DNA of 64,000 bases from assembly GCF_022267555.1 (NCBI RefSeq), contig NZ_CP073586.1:3762501-3826500 (forward strand), written 5' to 3'. This DNA comes from Proteiniphilum propionicum (GTDB taxonomy: Bacteria; Bacteroidota; Bacteroidia; Bacteroidales; Dysgonomonadaceae). The notes under the pieces were generated by a model that was given only the letters and a program-made list of their open reading frames with translations, had not been told where the DNA came from and searched no databases. Both the position numbers and the translations under genes were made by a program. How positions within the stretch are numbered: position 1 is the stretch's first letter; each line of letters opens with the position of its first letter. This document shows positions 54,995 through 62,621 of this stretch, piece after piece.

Positions 54995-55657
54995 TCACAT
55001 TTTCCTCCCCCTCCCAACATCTCTATCCGTCCAATTAATTCCGATACTTTTTTGAAACTCCCTATATTTCATCCGAAACCACTCGATAATATCCACACCA
55101 TCAACAGTAAGACGGAGCTTGCCAGGTTGTTTCGGTTCCGGTTGCATTTGTGCCACGGAATGTTCAGTAGAAAATTTCCGTTTGTATTCTGCGGAGTACA
55201 AACTTCCTTTAAAGCCGACTTTATCGCCGGTTAATATCCGTCGGGTAAGGTCTTCTGAAAACCCCACAAATCGGCACATTCGTTCGATGGAAAGTAATTC
55301 CCGAAGATTGGGGAAAAGGTCGTAAATTTTTCGGAGTTCCGAACGGAGTTTATCCGTTATTTTTTCGTGTTCTTTCTGGGCGGTTTGCAACTCGGTTTTG
55401 AGCAAACGGTTTTCATCTTTCAAAGAATTATTTTCCGATTGTAGTTCTTCGATTTCGGCTTGTTGCTGTTTTACTTTTGAGCCACCGAAAAGAGAGTTTA
55501 CGCCATCCATCAAATTTGCGCCCATTGCGGCTTTGGCGTTTTTGAATTTTTCTTTGCTTACTTCGGATTTGACTTTTGAGAGTTCCTTTTCGGTGTTTTT
55601 CTGTTTTTTGTGTATTTCGGTCTGATAGTGCCACTCTTTTCGGTCAAACCGTGCCAC
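54995..55657 (-). pseudogene. MobV-type mobilization protein, C-terminal fragment
   Basis: 220 residues from a GTG at 55657, with an in-frame TGA just before it. Coiled coil (KQQQAEIEELQSENNSLKDE; LRSELRKIYDLFPNLRELLS), then VGFKGSLYSAEYKRKFSTEH and KLRLTVDGVDIIEWFRMKYR: this C-terminal pattern is typical of Bacteroides Mob/Pre (MobV) relaxases. The N-terminal relaxase domain with the His/Tyr active site is missing and the 5' end coincides with the IS66 left end at 55667, so IS66 has truncated the gene. Confidence 0.65.
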
Positions 55658-55739
55658 TATAATTCAGTAAGCACCCGATAAAGTCCCCGTTTTAGTTTAC
55701 ATTTTAAGTTTTGATCTTTGCCGGCAAACATAATTAAAT

Positions 55740-56114
55740 ATGACGCCAATAAGCAAAGAAGAATTTATGGTTATATTAAAACGCCAGCAAGAAAGCGGTT
55801 TAAGTGTCAAAGATTTTTGTGAAAATCAATCTTACACGGCTTTCAGTTTTTATTACTGGAAAAGTAAGTTTGGGCTGACTCGTCCATATAACAATCATGC
55901 ACATGAAACTGCAGTGGATAAACTGGCTCCCATCAGTTTTAATCTATCTGAAAATAAGCCTGCACTTAAAACTGTTCCATCAGTTAATATTAAAGGAGAA
56001 ATAAAAATAAAGTTGCCCGGTGGTATCCAGGTAAGTTTTATAGGCAGCACTCAAACTGAGGCTGCTATTAAATTACTTGCTCAAATATGTTCTGCACATG
56101 TTTTGCCTAAATGA
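55740..56114 (+). CDS. IS66 TnpA (Orf1) accessory protein
   Basis: 124 residues. TPISKEEFMVILKRQQESGL, SVKDFCENQSYTAFSFYYWK and IKIKLPGGIQVSF match IS66 Orf1, whose N-terminus is helix-turn-helix-like. It starts the IS66 operon. Overlaps tnpB. Confidence 0.88.
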   Translation: MTPISKEEFMVILKRQQESGLSVKDFCENQSYTAFSFYYWKSKFGLTRPYNNHAHETAVDKLAPISFNLSENKPALKTVPSVNIKGEIKIKLPGGIQVSFIGSTQTEAAIKLLAQICSAHVLPK

Positions 56115-56460
56115 TACAATGCGCTATTTTCTCTGTCCGGGAAAGACAGATATGCGTAAAGGGATGAACTCACTCTGTGGAGTTGTGCAGAACCATATGG
56201 GATATGATGTTAGAATGGGTGATTGTTTCATTTTCATAAACAGAACTCGTACCACAATGAAAATACTTCATGCAGAAGACGGAGGTTTAGTTTTGTATAT
56301 GAAAAGGCTCGAAGAGGGTACCTTTCGTTTGCCTGCTTATGATAAAGACAGCCGGTCATACCCTATGAACTGGTCCAGTTTAGTAATGATGGTTGAAGGT
56401 ATACAGGATGACCCAAACACTAGGTTGAAGCGACTAAAAGCGTTTAGAAACCACCAATAA
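56098..56460 (+). CDS. IS66 TnpB (Orf2)
   Basis: 120 residues from MFCLNDTMRYFLCPGKTDMR at 56098, chosen because IS66 Orf2 proteins start with a short hydrophobic stretch before YFLxxGxTDMRKG. The start lies inside the end of tnpA, as is usual. GLVLYMKRLEEGTFRLPAY is the other conserved block. Function in transposition is accessory; the protein is not a nuclease like the IS200/605 TnpB. Confidence 0.9.
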   Translation: MFCLNDTMRYFLCPGKTDMRKGMNSLCGVVQNHMGYDVRMGDCFIFINRTRTTMKILHAEDGGLVLYMKRLEEGTFRLPAYDKDSRSYPMNWSSLVMMVEGIQDDPNTRLKRLKAFRNHQ

Positions 56461-56551
56461 AAAACTCAAATAAAAGTGTAAAATATTGCTCTGAAAGCTT
56501 GTCTGGCTAACGGTTTTTTAGTATTTTTATAGCTAAATACAAACCCATACA

Positions 56552-57601
56552 ATGGACCAGTCGCAAGCATTAGAACTCTTAATAAAATCGCAAGCGGAAC
56601 AAATCCGTCTACTTACTGAGGCTAATGCTAAACAGGCAGAGCAGATGACCGGTCTGCAGCAAAAGATTGATAAGCTCCTATCACAAATAGCCTGGTTTAC
56701 CCGTCAGTTTTATGGACGTAAAAGTGAGAAGCTATCCAGGCTTGACCCCAATCAGCTCAACTTATTTGAAACATTAGAAGATGAAAAGAAACATCTTGAG
56801 GAAATAGAGGCAGAGCGCATCGAAGCAGAAAAGCAGATTGAAGAAAATATATCCTCCAGAAAGAAGACTCGTTCCAACAGAAAGCTGCTTGAAGGACTTC
56901 CCGTTATAGAAGTAATTATTGAGCCGGAAGATGTTGATAAAGATAAATACAAGCGCATAGGAGAAGAACGTACCCGTACACTTGAGTTTGAACCGGGTAA
57001 ATTATATGTAAAAGAGATCGTACGTCCTAAATACGGATTAAAAGACAATCTCACACCTGCAACCAAAGAAGCACCTGCAGTGCTTATAGCACCGCTTCCT
57101 TTGTTGCCCATCTACAAAGGACTTCCCGGAGCCAGCCTCCTTTCGGAAATTATGCTTGGAAAGTATGAATATCACCTGCCTTTTTACCGTCAGGTAAAAC
57201 AGTTTCATCACTTGGGAGTAAAGATACCATCAAATACCTTGAGTGGATGGTTTAAACCCACATGTGAGCTGCTAACTCCATTATACAAGATCCTGAAGGA
57301 GGAGGTTTTAAACACGGACTACATACAGGTTGATGAAACCACCTTACCTGTTATAAACAAAGAGAGCCACTATGCAAAGAAAGAATATCTGTGGATGATA
57401 AGATCTGTCATGAAGAAACTGGTCTTTTTCCATTATGATGATGGTTCAAGATCGGGAGATACAGCCTACTCTTTATTAAAATCATTTGATGGTTACCTTC
57501 AGAGTGATGGTTATGGAGCATACAATGTTTTTAAAGAAAACGACCAGATTTGTCTTGTTGCCTGCATGGCCCATATACGACGTTATCACAACTTTAATTA
57601 A
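56552..57601 (+). pseudogene. IS66 transposase TnpC, 5' part, interrupted by RIT
   Basis: The IS66 coding part ends at 57582; the last codons of the open frame are RIT sequence. N-terminal coiled coil (SQALELLIKSQAEQIRLLTE), QIAWFTRQFYGRKSEKLSRL, then PTCELLTPLYKILKEE, DYIQVDETTLPVI (an Asp of the DDE set) and DGYGAYNVFKEN, ending MAHIRR. Joining to 61138-61705 gives 1599 bp = 533 codons without a stop. Confidence 0.88.
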
Positions 57602-57680
57602 ATCAAAAGTAGCCTAAGGAAGTAAATTAACAATCAGTATTATCCAATCGCTACTTTCTAAAACTACTTCTGATAATATT

Positions 57681-58714
57681 TCAAGCCAAACTTTTTAAAA
57701 AAGCTTTAAGCTTGGGATCTTTTTCCCAACTTTTCACATCCGGTTCAGTAATTCCAAGATCACTAAAAGCATTTTCTAAGGCTTCTCTCTTCAACTTCGA
57801 GTCCGCCCTTGCATAAATCTCGGTCGTCTGTATTGACACATGCCCCAAAAGATCCCTGATATATACCAGATTTACACCGGCCTGTAGCAGGTGCATTGCC
57901 CTTGAGTGCCTCAGCGTATGCGGAGTTGGTGTTGACGGGACCAGATCGGGATATGCAATATGTGCCAATGAAGCATATTTTTGCAAAATATAGGTAATCC
58001 CGGGATTGGTAAGCTTAGCCCTCCGGCTATTGAAGAAGAGGGGATGATGACCCATCCCGGGTCTGTCCAAGCCGTATTCCTTCAAGTAATTTCCAAGTAA
58101 ATTCATCATATTGTCATCAATCGGCACCAATCGTTTTTTTGGCTCCTTTACCAAACAACTCGATGACATAGGGCTTGCTTGTTCTTATCGATAGCGGTGT
58201 GAGATCTATAATTTCCTGTACCCTGGCTCCAAGATTATACATCAAGGACAATAGGGTCAGGTTTCTTCTTCCTTCACGGGTATTTGTATCTATCTGTTCG
58301 AAAACGGCTTTTACCCCGTCAACAGTCAGATATTTGACACTATTTCGCACCTCTCGTTTTATACGTATTGAGCATATTGATTTCCAGTGTGATAAATGGA
58401 CGGGATCTTCATACATCATGTATTCATAGAAAGATCTTATTGTAGCGTATCTCTGGTCTCCGCGTGGAAACGGCGTTGCGCTTGACATCCTGAAGCCAGT
58501 CCAGGAAGGAAAGTACCACACTCCTGTCTATGTCATCCAGTCCTAACTTGTCCGCCGGGATCTTCTTCTCTTTATTCATATATTCAAGAAGCAGAATGAA
58601 AGTGTCTCGGTATGAACGCACTGTATGGGCGCTGACGCCGCGCTCTTTTACCAGGTAATCGGTAAAATACTTTTCAATACACCCTGCAATATCTTTATAT
58701 GTTCCCATGATCAT
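57681..58714 (-). pseudogene. ritC-type tyrosine recombinase, copy 2 (two frameshifts)
   Basis: Start MIMGTYKDIAGCIEKYF at 58714, overlapping ritB. An inserted base at ~58457 (GGTCTCC where copy 1 has GGTTCC) and an extra T near 58140 break the frame. Catalytic parts are present: YNLGARVQEIIDL, TPHTLRHSRAMHLLQ and HVSIQTTEIYARADS. The part broken in copy 1 is intact here, so the consensus of the two is a full gene of ~340 residues. Confidence 0.85.
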
Positions 58715-59717
58715 CAACTTTAAGGAGTGATTTTGCAATAAGATTTCCAAGTCCGGCAGTTACGGATGCATCCATTTGGATAATTTCCGGATACATGTTT
58801 TGTGTAAGACGGAGATAATGCTCGGTGTCCATGACTTTTACATGTCCCATAAATGTAGAGAGTATAGGAAGGCAACAGTATATATCCCTGCCTTGCCTAT
58901 GCATGCGGACGAGAGAGTGCACACAAGCGGTATGTCTTAGATTATGAAGGGTTGGGCCTTCTTCGTGTCCCTTATACGGGATGTTTGCCTCCTGCAGTAG
59001 TTTCCTAAAATATCTGCCTATACCCCTTTTTGACAGTTTATGCCCCAGCCCATTGACAAAAAGGTGACTCTCAGGAGCCATTACACCTTCGACGGGTAAC
59101 ATGTTTCTATAACGGATGTATTGCCTCAAAACTTTTTCTAAAGATTCATTTAAAGGGGCAAGTCTTTGACGGCCATTCTTTGTGTTATCCAAAACAATGA
59201 CATGTTTTTCAAAATCTATGTCCTTGTTCCGAAGATTTATTGCTTCACCAATTCGTATTGCAGTGCTATACAAAGTCCTTAGCAAAACAGGTACAACCAT
59301 CATTAATGAATTGGCATGATGCTCCTTTACCCTGAGATTATCGGCTGCGGCAAACAAGCCTTTGATTTCGTTTTCAGTAAAAATGTATGGCACATATTCA
59401 GATTTATGCTTCCTTGGCAATCTAGGGACATAACATTCAAGCCCCATATTGCCCATATATATCAAAAAACGTCTCATTACGGATACTTTTTGATATACGG
59501 TTGATACTTGTTTGTTGCCACAAGTTGCATGATACCAACTATCATAGGATATCCTGTCAATATAACAAGCCTGATGCCCCTTTTCTGCCAGATGTCGATC
59601 CAACTCGTAAAGGATCCACTTTATATCTTCTCCTTTTATCCCTTTTCTGGTTTTTGATTCTACGAAAGAGCTTATGTAGGGAGCCATGACACTTCTATAA
59701 TTAAGATAATTAGGCAT
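58695..59717 (-). CDS. ritB-type tyrosine recombinase, copy 2 (intact)
   Basis: 340 residues from MPNYLNYRSVMAPYISSF at 59717, chosen because it overlaps the ritA stop (ATGCCTAA) and the family starts there; a longer frame to 59975 is the antiparallel-free overlap with ritA. N-terminal core-binding domain, then YSTAIRIGEAINLR, RLAPLNES, LHNLRHTACVHSL and MGHVKVMDTEHYLRL. The usual His-x-x-Arg is HNLRH and the nucleophile Tyr is in EHYLRL. Confidence 0.88.
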   Translation of the reverse strand: MPNYLNYRSVMAPYISSFVESKTRKGIKGEDIKWILYELDRHLAEKGHQACYIDRISYDSWYHATCGNKQVSTVYQKVSVMRRFLIYMGNMGLECYVPRLPRKHKSEYVPYIFTENEIKGLFAAADNLRVKEHHANSLMMVVPVLLRTLYSTAIRIGEAINLRNKDIDFEKHVIVLDNTKNGRQRLAPLNESLEKVLRQYIRYRNMLPVEGVMAPESHLFVNGLGHKLSKRGIGRYFRKLLQEANIPYKGHEEGPTLHNLRHTACVHSLVRMHRQGRDIYCCLPILSTFMGHVKVMDTEHYLRLTQNMYPEIIQMDASVTAGLGNLIAKSLLKVDDHGNI

Positions 59718-60945
59718 ACAGCATGCCTCCTTTCTGCGAATAAAAATCCTCGGGGACATCCGGCACATTCTGGGAACATTCCAGTAGTGATTTGATATTA
59801 ACACCAAGATAATACATGGTCGACCCTGTCGAACCATGCCCAAGCACTTCAGATATAACAGGCAAAGCCGTGCCATTTTCCAAAAGATTAGTCGCCAGGC
59901 TATGCCGTAAAGAGTGGGTGCCATGATGTCTTCCTTTGGGTGATACTCCTGCCGCATAAATATAATTAGTAACAATAGTACACAATGTCGATACTCTTAT
60001 AGGTCTATAAGGTTGAATAAGTGACAAAAACAGATTCTTGGAATCATTATCTGGCCTGCCATTTTTTATATAATCAATAATGGCGTCTCCTATATCGGAA
60101 AGAAGCGGCAGTATAATCTCTCTTTTGGTCTTGTGCTGTTTGAGGATAATGACATTGTTATCCCAATTCAAACTAGCAAACTGGAGTCTTGTAATATCAG
60201 AAGCACGTAGCCCGAGTCTGGATGCAAGCAGTATCATCGCATAATCCCTTTTGCCTTTCCCCCCGGTTCTATCTATCACCCCTTCTATTTTCATTACTTC
60301 ATCCCTGGTATAAAAGGAGGGTAATTTCTCACCCCGACGACACTTAAACCCCTCGAGTTCTTTACTCAGGTCTTCTTTTGTAAAGCCGGATTCGAAGAGA
60401 TATTTTAAGAATATTCTGACAGGACCGCATTTGTATGGTGATTGATTTTGGGATGAAGCGAGAAAATAATTAATATCTTCTCTTTTAAGAGTTTCCAATG
60501 TAGCACCATGTAGCTTCATGGCTGTAGTAAAGATGTCCAAAGAACTTTGATATGTTCGTACTGTTGAACTGCTTAACCTATATTCCTTGTTGCGAAGAGA
60601 TATGAAACTTTTAGCCTCCATTCCTAGTTTGCCGGGAAAAGTGTATACATCCCCTTCAATATATTTTGGACGGTATGGTAACCCCTTAAGGAAATTATTC
60701 AATAAGAAGACCGCTCCCCTTGATGTTGTATATTTGTGTTTAGAATCTGTCAATTCCAAACTTTTGAGAAAAGACATACCCACATCTTCTGTATAAATAT
60801 CACAATCATGCTCTTGCATGAAAACCACAAGTTCACGGATACGGCAAATATGCCTTGCACCTGTCTGTTGGGTCAACTTGTATTGTTCTACAAGCAATTT
60901 TTCCTGAGACAACAAATCGTCTCTCATAATTTTTATTTCTAACAT
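59710..60945 (-). CDS. ritA-type tyrosine recombinase, copy 2 (intact)
   Basis: 411 residues. SAM-like N-terminal region, then SRLGLRASDITRLQFASLNW (first Arg), HGTHSLRHSLATNLLENG (His-x-x-Arg) and VLGHGSTGSTMYYLGV (catalytic Tyr). It is the promoter-proximal gene of the trio, near the palindromic end, and its last codons overlap ritB by 8 bp. No other cofactor gene is in the element. Confidence 0.9.
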   Translation of the reverse strand: MLEIKIMRDDLLSQEKLLVEQYKLTQQTGARHICRIRELVVFMQEHDCDIYTEDVGMSFLKSLELTDSKHKYTTSRGAVFLLNNFLKGLPYRPKYIEGDVYTFPGKLGMEAKSFISLRNKEYRLSSSTVRTYQSSLDIFTTAMKLHGATLETLKREDINYFLASSQNQSPYKCGPVRIFLKYLFESGFTKEDLSKELEGFKCRRGEKLPSFYTRDEVMKIEGVIDRTGGKGKRDYAMILLASRLGLRASDITRLQFASLNWDNNVIILKQHKTKREIILPLLSDIGDAIIDYIKNGRPDNDSKNLFLSLIQPYRPIRVSTLCTIVTNYIYAAGVSPKGRHHGTHSLRHSLATNLLENGTALPVISEVLGHGSTGSTMYYLGVNIKSLLECSQNVPDVPEDFYSQKGGMLYA

Positions 60946-61105
60946 CCTTGATAAATTTAGATTGATGAATGTATTTTCATCAATTACAAAGATATATTGG
61001 AAAGAAGAATTTAATCAGAGAAATATTATCAAAACAATTATTGTTTGTCAACCAGTTACCGGTATAGAATCAATGGTGCTTTTGATTTAATTAAAGTTGT
61101 GATAA

Positions 61106-61137
61106 CGTCGTTTATCAAAAGATTTTGATAAACGACG
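61106..61137. repeat. RIT 32-bp palindromic core at the right end of copy 2
   Basis: Identical to the two copies at 11864 and 15425. The outermost CGACG (61133-61137) is the direct repeat of the target CGACG at 57578. Confidence 0.87.
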
Positions 61138-61705
61138 TCGCTATGAAATAGCTTTGGACGAGAACAAATCCCTTGCAGAGTATGCATTAAAGCAGATACA
61201 GCATCTTTACCAAATAGAAAGAATGGCAGATGAACAGAATCTGTCGTATGAGCAACGCTACAAAAAAAGGAATGAGCTTGCACGTCCCATAATGTTATCT
61301 TTTGAAAAGTGGATGGAGAAAACATATCCTACAGTACTACCCAAAAACCGCATGGGCGAGGCTATAAGTTACTCCTACTCTTTATGGCCACGAATGAAGA
61401 ATTATTTAAAAGACGGCAGATTAAAAATAGATAATAATCTGGCAGAAAATGCCCTCAGACCGATTGCTTTGTCAAGAAAAAACTTCATGTTCTGTGGTAA
61501 CCACGAAGCAGCTCAAAATACAGCAGTAATCTGCTCATTGCTTGCCTCGTGCAAAGAGTCCGGTATAAATCCAAGAGAATGGCTAAATGATGTAATAGCT
61601 AAAATGCCATACTACCAGAATCCGGGAAATGAAGATAACCTAAGAGCACTCTTGCCAAACAATTGGAAACAACAGGAGTCTAATAAAACTCTAATAATAG
61701 TCTAA
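61138..61705 (+). pseudogene. IS66 transposase TnpC, 3' part (family A)
   Basis: Begins directly after the RIT right end in phase with 56552-57582: RRYEIALDENKSLAEYALKQ, then FEKWMEKTYPTVLPKNRMGE, LKIDNNLAENALRPIALSRK (with the Glu of the DDE triad) and NFMFCGNHEAAQNTAVICSL. It has no start of its own. It would be active only after exact removal of the RIT. Confidence 0.87.
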
Positions 61706-61786
61706 AGAAACTCTAATAATTATCTGAGGGCCTAATTGCCAAAAGCAATTAGGAGAAAATCAAGGGGTAGTTGCTAGGGTGCTTAC

Positions 61787-62150
61787 TTTGCTCCTTATTT
61801 AATACAAATACATGACGAAATGTCGGATTTTTAAAGATTTACCTTCTTTCTGAATTCCGCTTTTTTTACCGGAATCTGGGTGGGTATGCTCCGGATTATC
61901 CATTTCTTAAACCAAGAGAAAAAACAAAGAAAAACAACTACAAAAAACTCTTTCCAACCTGCTGAAACGCCTGTGGGGAAATGGATGATAAAAAAGAGAG
62001 GAAAAGAGGGCGAAACGCCGACAGGCAAAGCGTTTGAGGGCAAAAAGGTGTATTTAAATTCTTTTTTTAGCGGCTTCGCCGCTCAAAAGCCCCCCCTTTT
62101 ATCGCAAAGCGATTGCATTAAAAAGAGAACCCGCTTTTTGCGGGTTCTCT
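61787..62150. other. Intergenic region between IS66 and the TonB-C-like gene
   Basis: About 360 bp. A GC-rich hairpin AGCGGC-TTC-GCCGCT lies at 62069-62083 after a T-run, and a strong terminator at 62124-62150. An open frame at 61880-62197 runs into the antisense of the next gene and shows no family pattern, so I do not call it. Confidence 0.5.
62124..62150 (-). terminator. Terminator of the RHS/TonB-C operon
   Basis: Perfect 11-bp stem AGAGAACCCGC / GCGGGTTCTCT with a five-base loop, ending one base from the stop of the TonB-C-like gene; on the minus strand the stem is followed by TTTT. Confidence 0.8.
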
Positions 62151-62621
62151 CTAATTATTTAAGCCAATGTGTATTGTTTTTGTTATTAGTACATTGACCA
62201 ATTTATTATTATGTTTGCCTGCTTGCCAATTTTGCATTAAATTTAGTGCTTTTAGTCCTGCTTTTTCAAAAGTGGTTAATTCGTCTGCTGTTTTGTTATA
62301 AATTCTCGCACCAATTAAATGCCCTGCGGTATCAATAACGAACTGGACTCGTAACTTTGTGTGTATTTCCTCACTTTCTGAAAAATTATATTGAAATTTT
62401 TCGCTAAAATCAGTCATAAAAGCTACTTCTCCACCATTATAGTTGGGCATTTTTTCAACAAAAACATATACATTTCTCTGCGTTAAGCTGTCGTATTGTA
62501 AATTTTCTTGTTGCCCTTTTACCGAATAGCAAGAGTGCAAACAAAACATTATTATAATCAATAAGTTATATTTACTGATTCCTGACAGGTGTTCCGGGCG
62601 GATTGTTCCAATAGTTATCAT
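62151..62621 (-). CDS. TonB-C-like protein behind the RHS gene
   Basis: Up to 156 residues; the ATG at 62621 lies inside the RHS gene, and starts at TTG 62561 or ATG 62549 are alternatives. A hydrophobic segment ends LHSCYSVKGQ and could be a lipobox. The rest, VYVFVEKMPNYNGGEVAFMT, LRVQFVIDTAGHLIGARIYN, and NLMQNWQAGKHNNKLVNVLI, matches the TonB C-terminal domain used by energy transducers. No membrane anchor plus Pro-rich linker as in true TonB, so it may be a stand-alone periplasmic domain. Its position directly behind an RHS toxin-type gene makes immunity possible. Confidence 0.6.
   Translation of the reverse strand: MITIGTIRPEHLSGISKYNLLIIIMFCLHSCYSVKGQQENLQYDSLTQRNVYVFVEKMPNYNGGEVAFMTDFSEKFQYNFSESEEIHTKLRVQFVIDTAGHLIGARIYNKTADELTTFEKAGLKALNLMQNWQAGKHNNKLVNVLITKTIHIGLNN

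Larger units (their letters stand above)
57583..61137 (-). mobile_element. RIT (recombinase-in-trio) element, copy 2
   Basis: 3555 bp inside IS66 tnpC. Left end begins TTATCACAAC directly after the target CGACG (57578-57582). The right end has the inverted repeat GTTGTGATAA then the 32-bp palindrome, whose last five bases are CGACG again, before TCGCTATG. Hence this junction shows one short and one palindromic end, as expected if a circular form with the palindrome between its ends recombined with CGACG. ritA and ritB are intact; ritC is frameshifted. Confidence 0.85.
55667..61786 (+). mobile_element. IS66-family element (A), carrying RIT copy 2 inside tnpC
   Basis: Ends GTAAGCACCCGATAAAGTCC at the left and, on the minus strand, GTAAGCACCCTAGCAACTAC at the right, the usual GTAAGC start of IS66 repeats. 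It holds tnpA, tnpB and tnpC, the last split by the RIT element at 57583-61137. The eight bases outside the two ends differ (ATAATTCA and TTTGCTCC), so there is no target duplication and one flank has been rearranged. Confidence 0.85.

Noticed and set aside
61880-62197. 105-codon open frame on the plus strand
   Set aside because: It crosses two hairpins and a terminator and then runs antisense through the TonB-C-like gene; composition and residues show no protein pattern.
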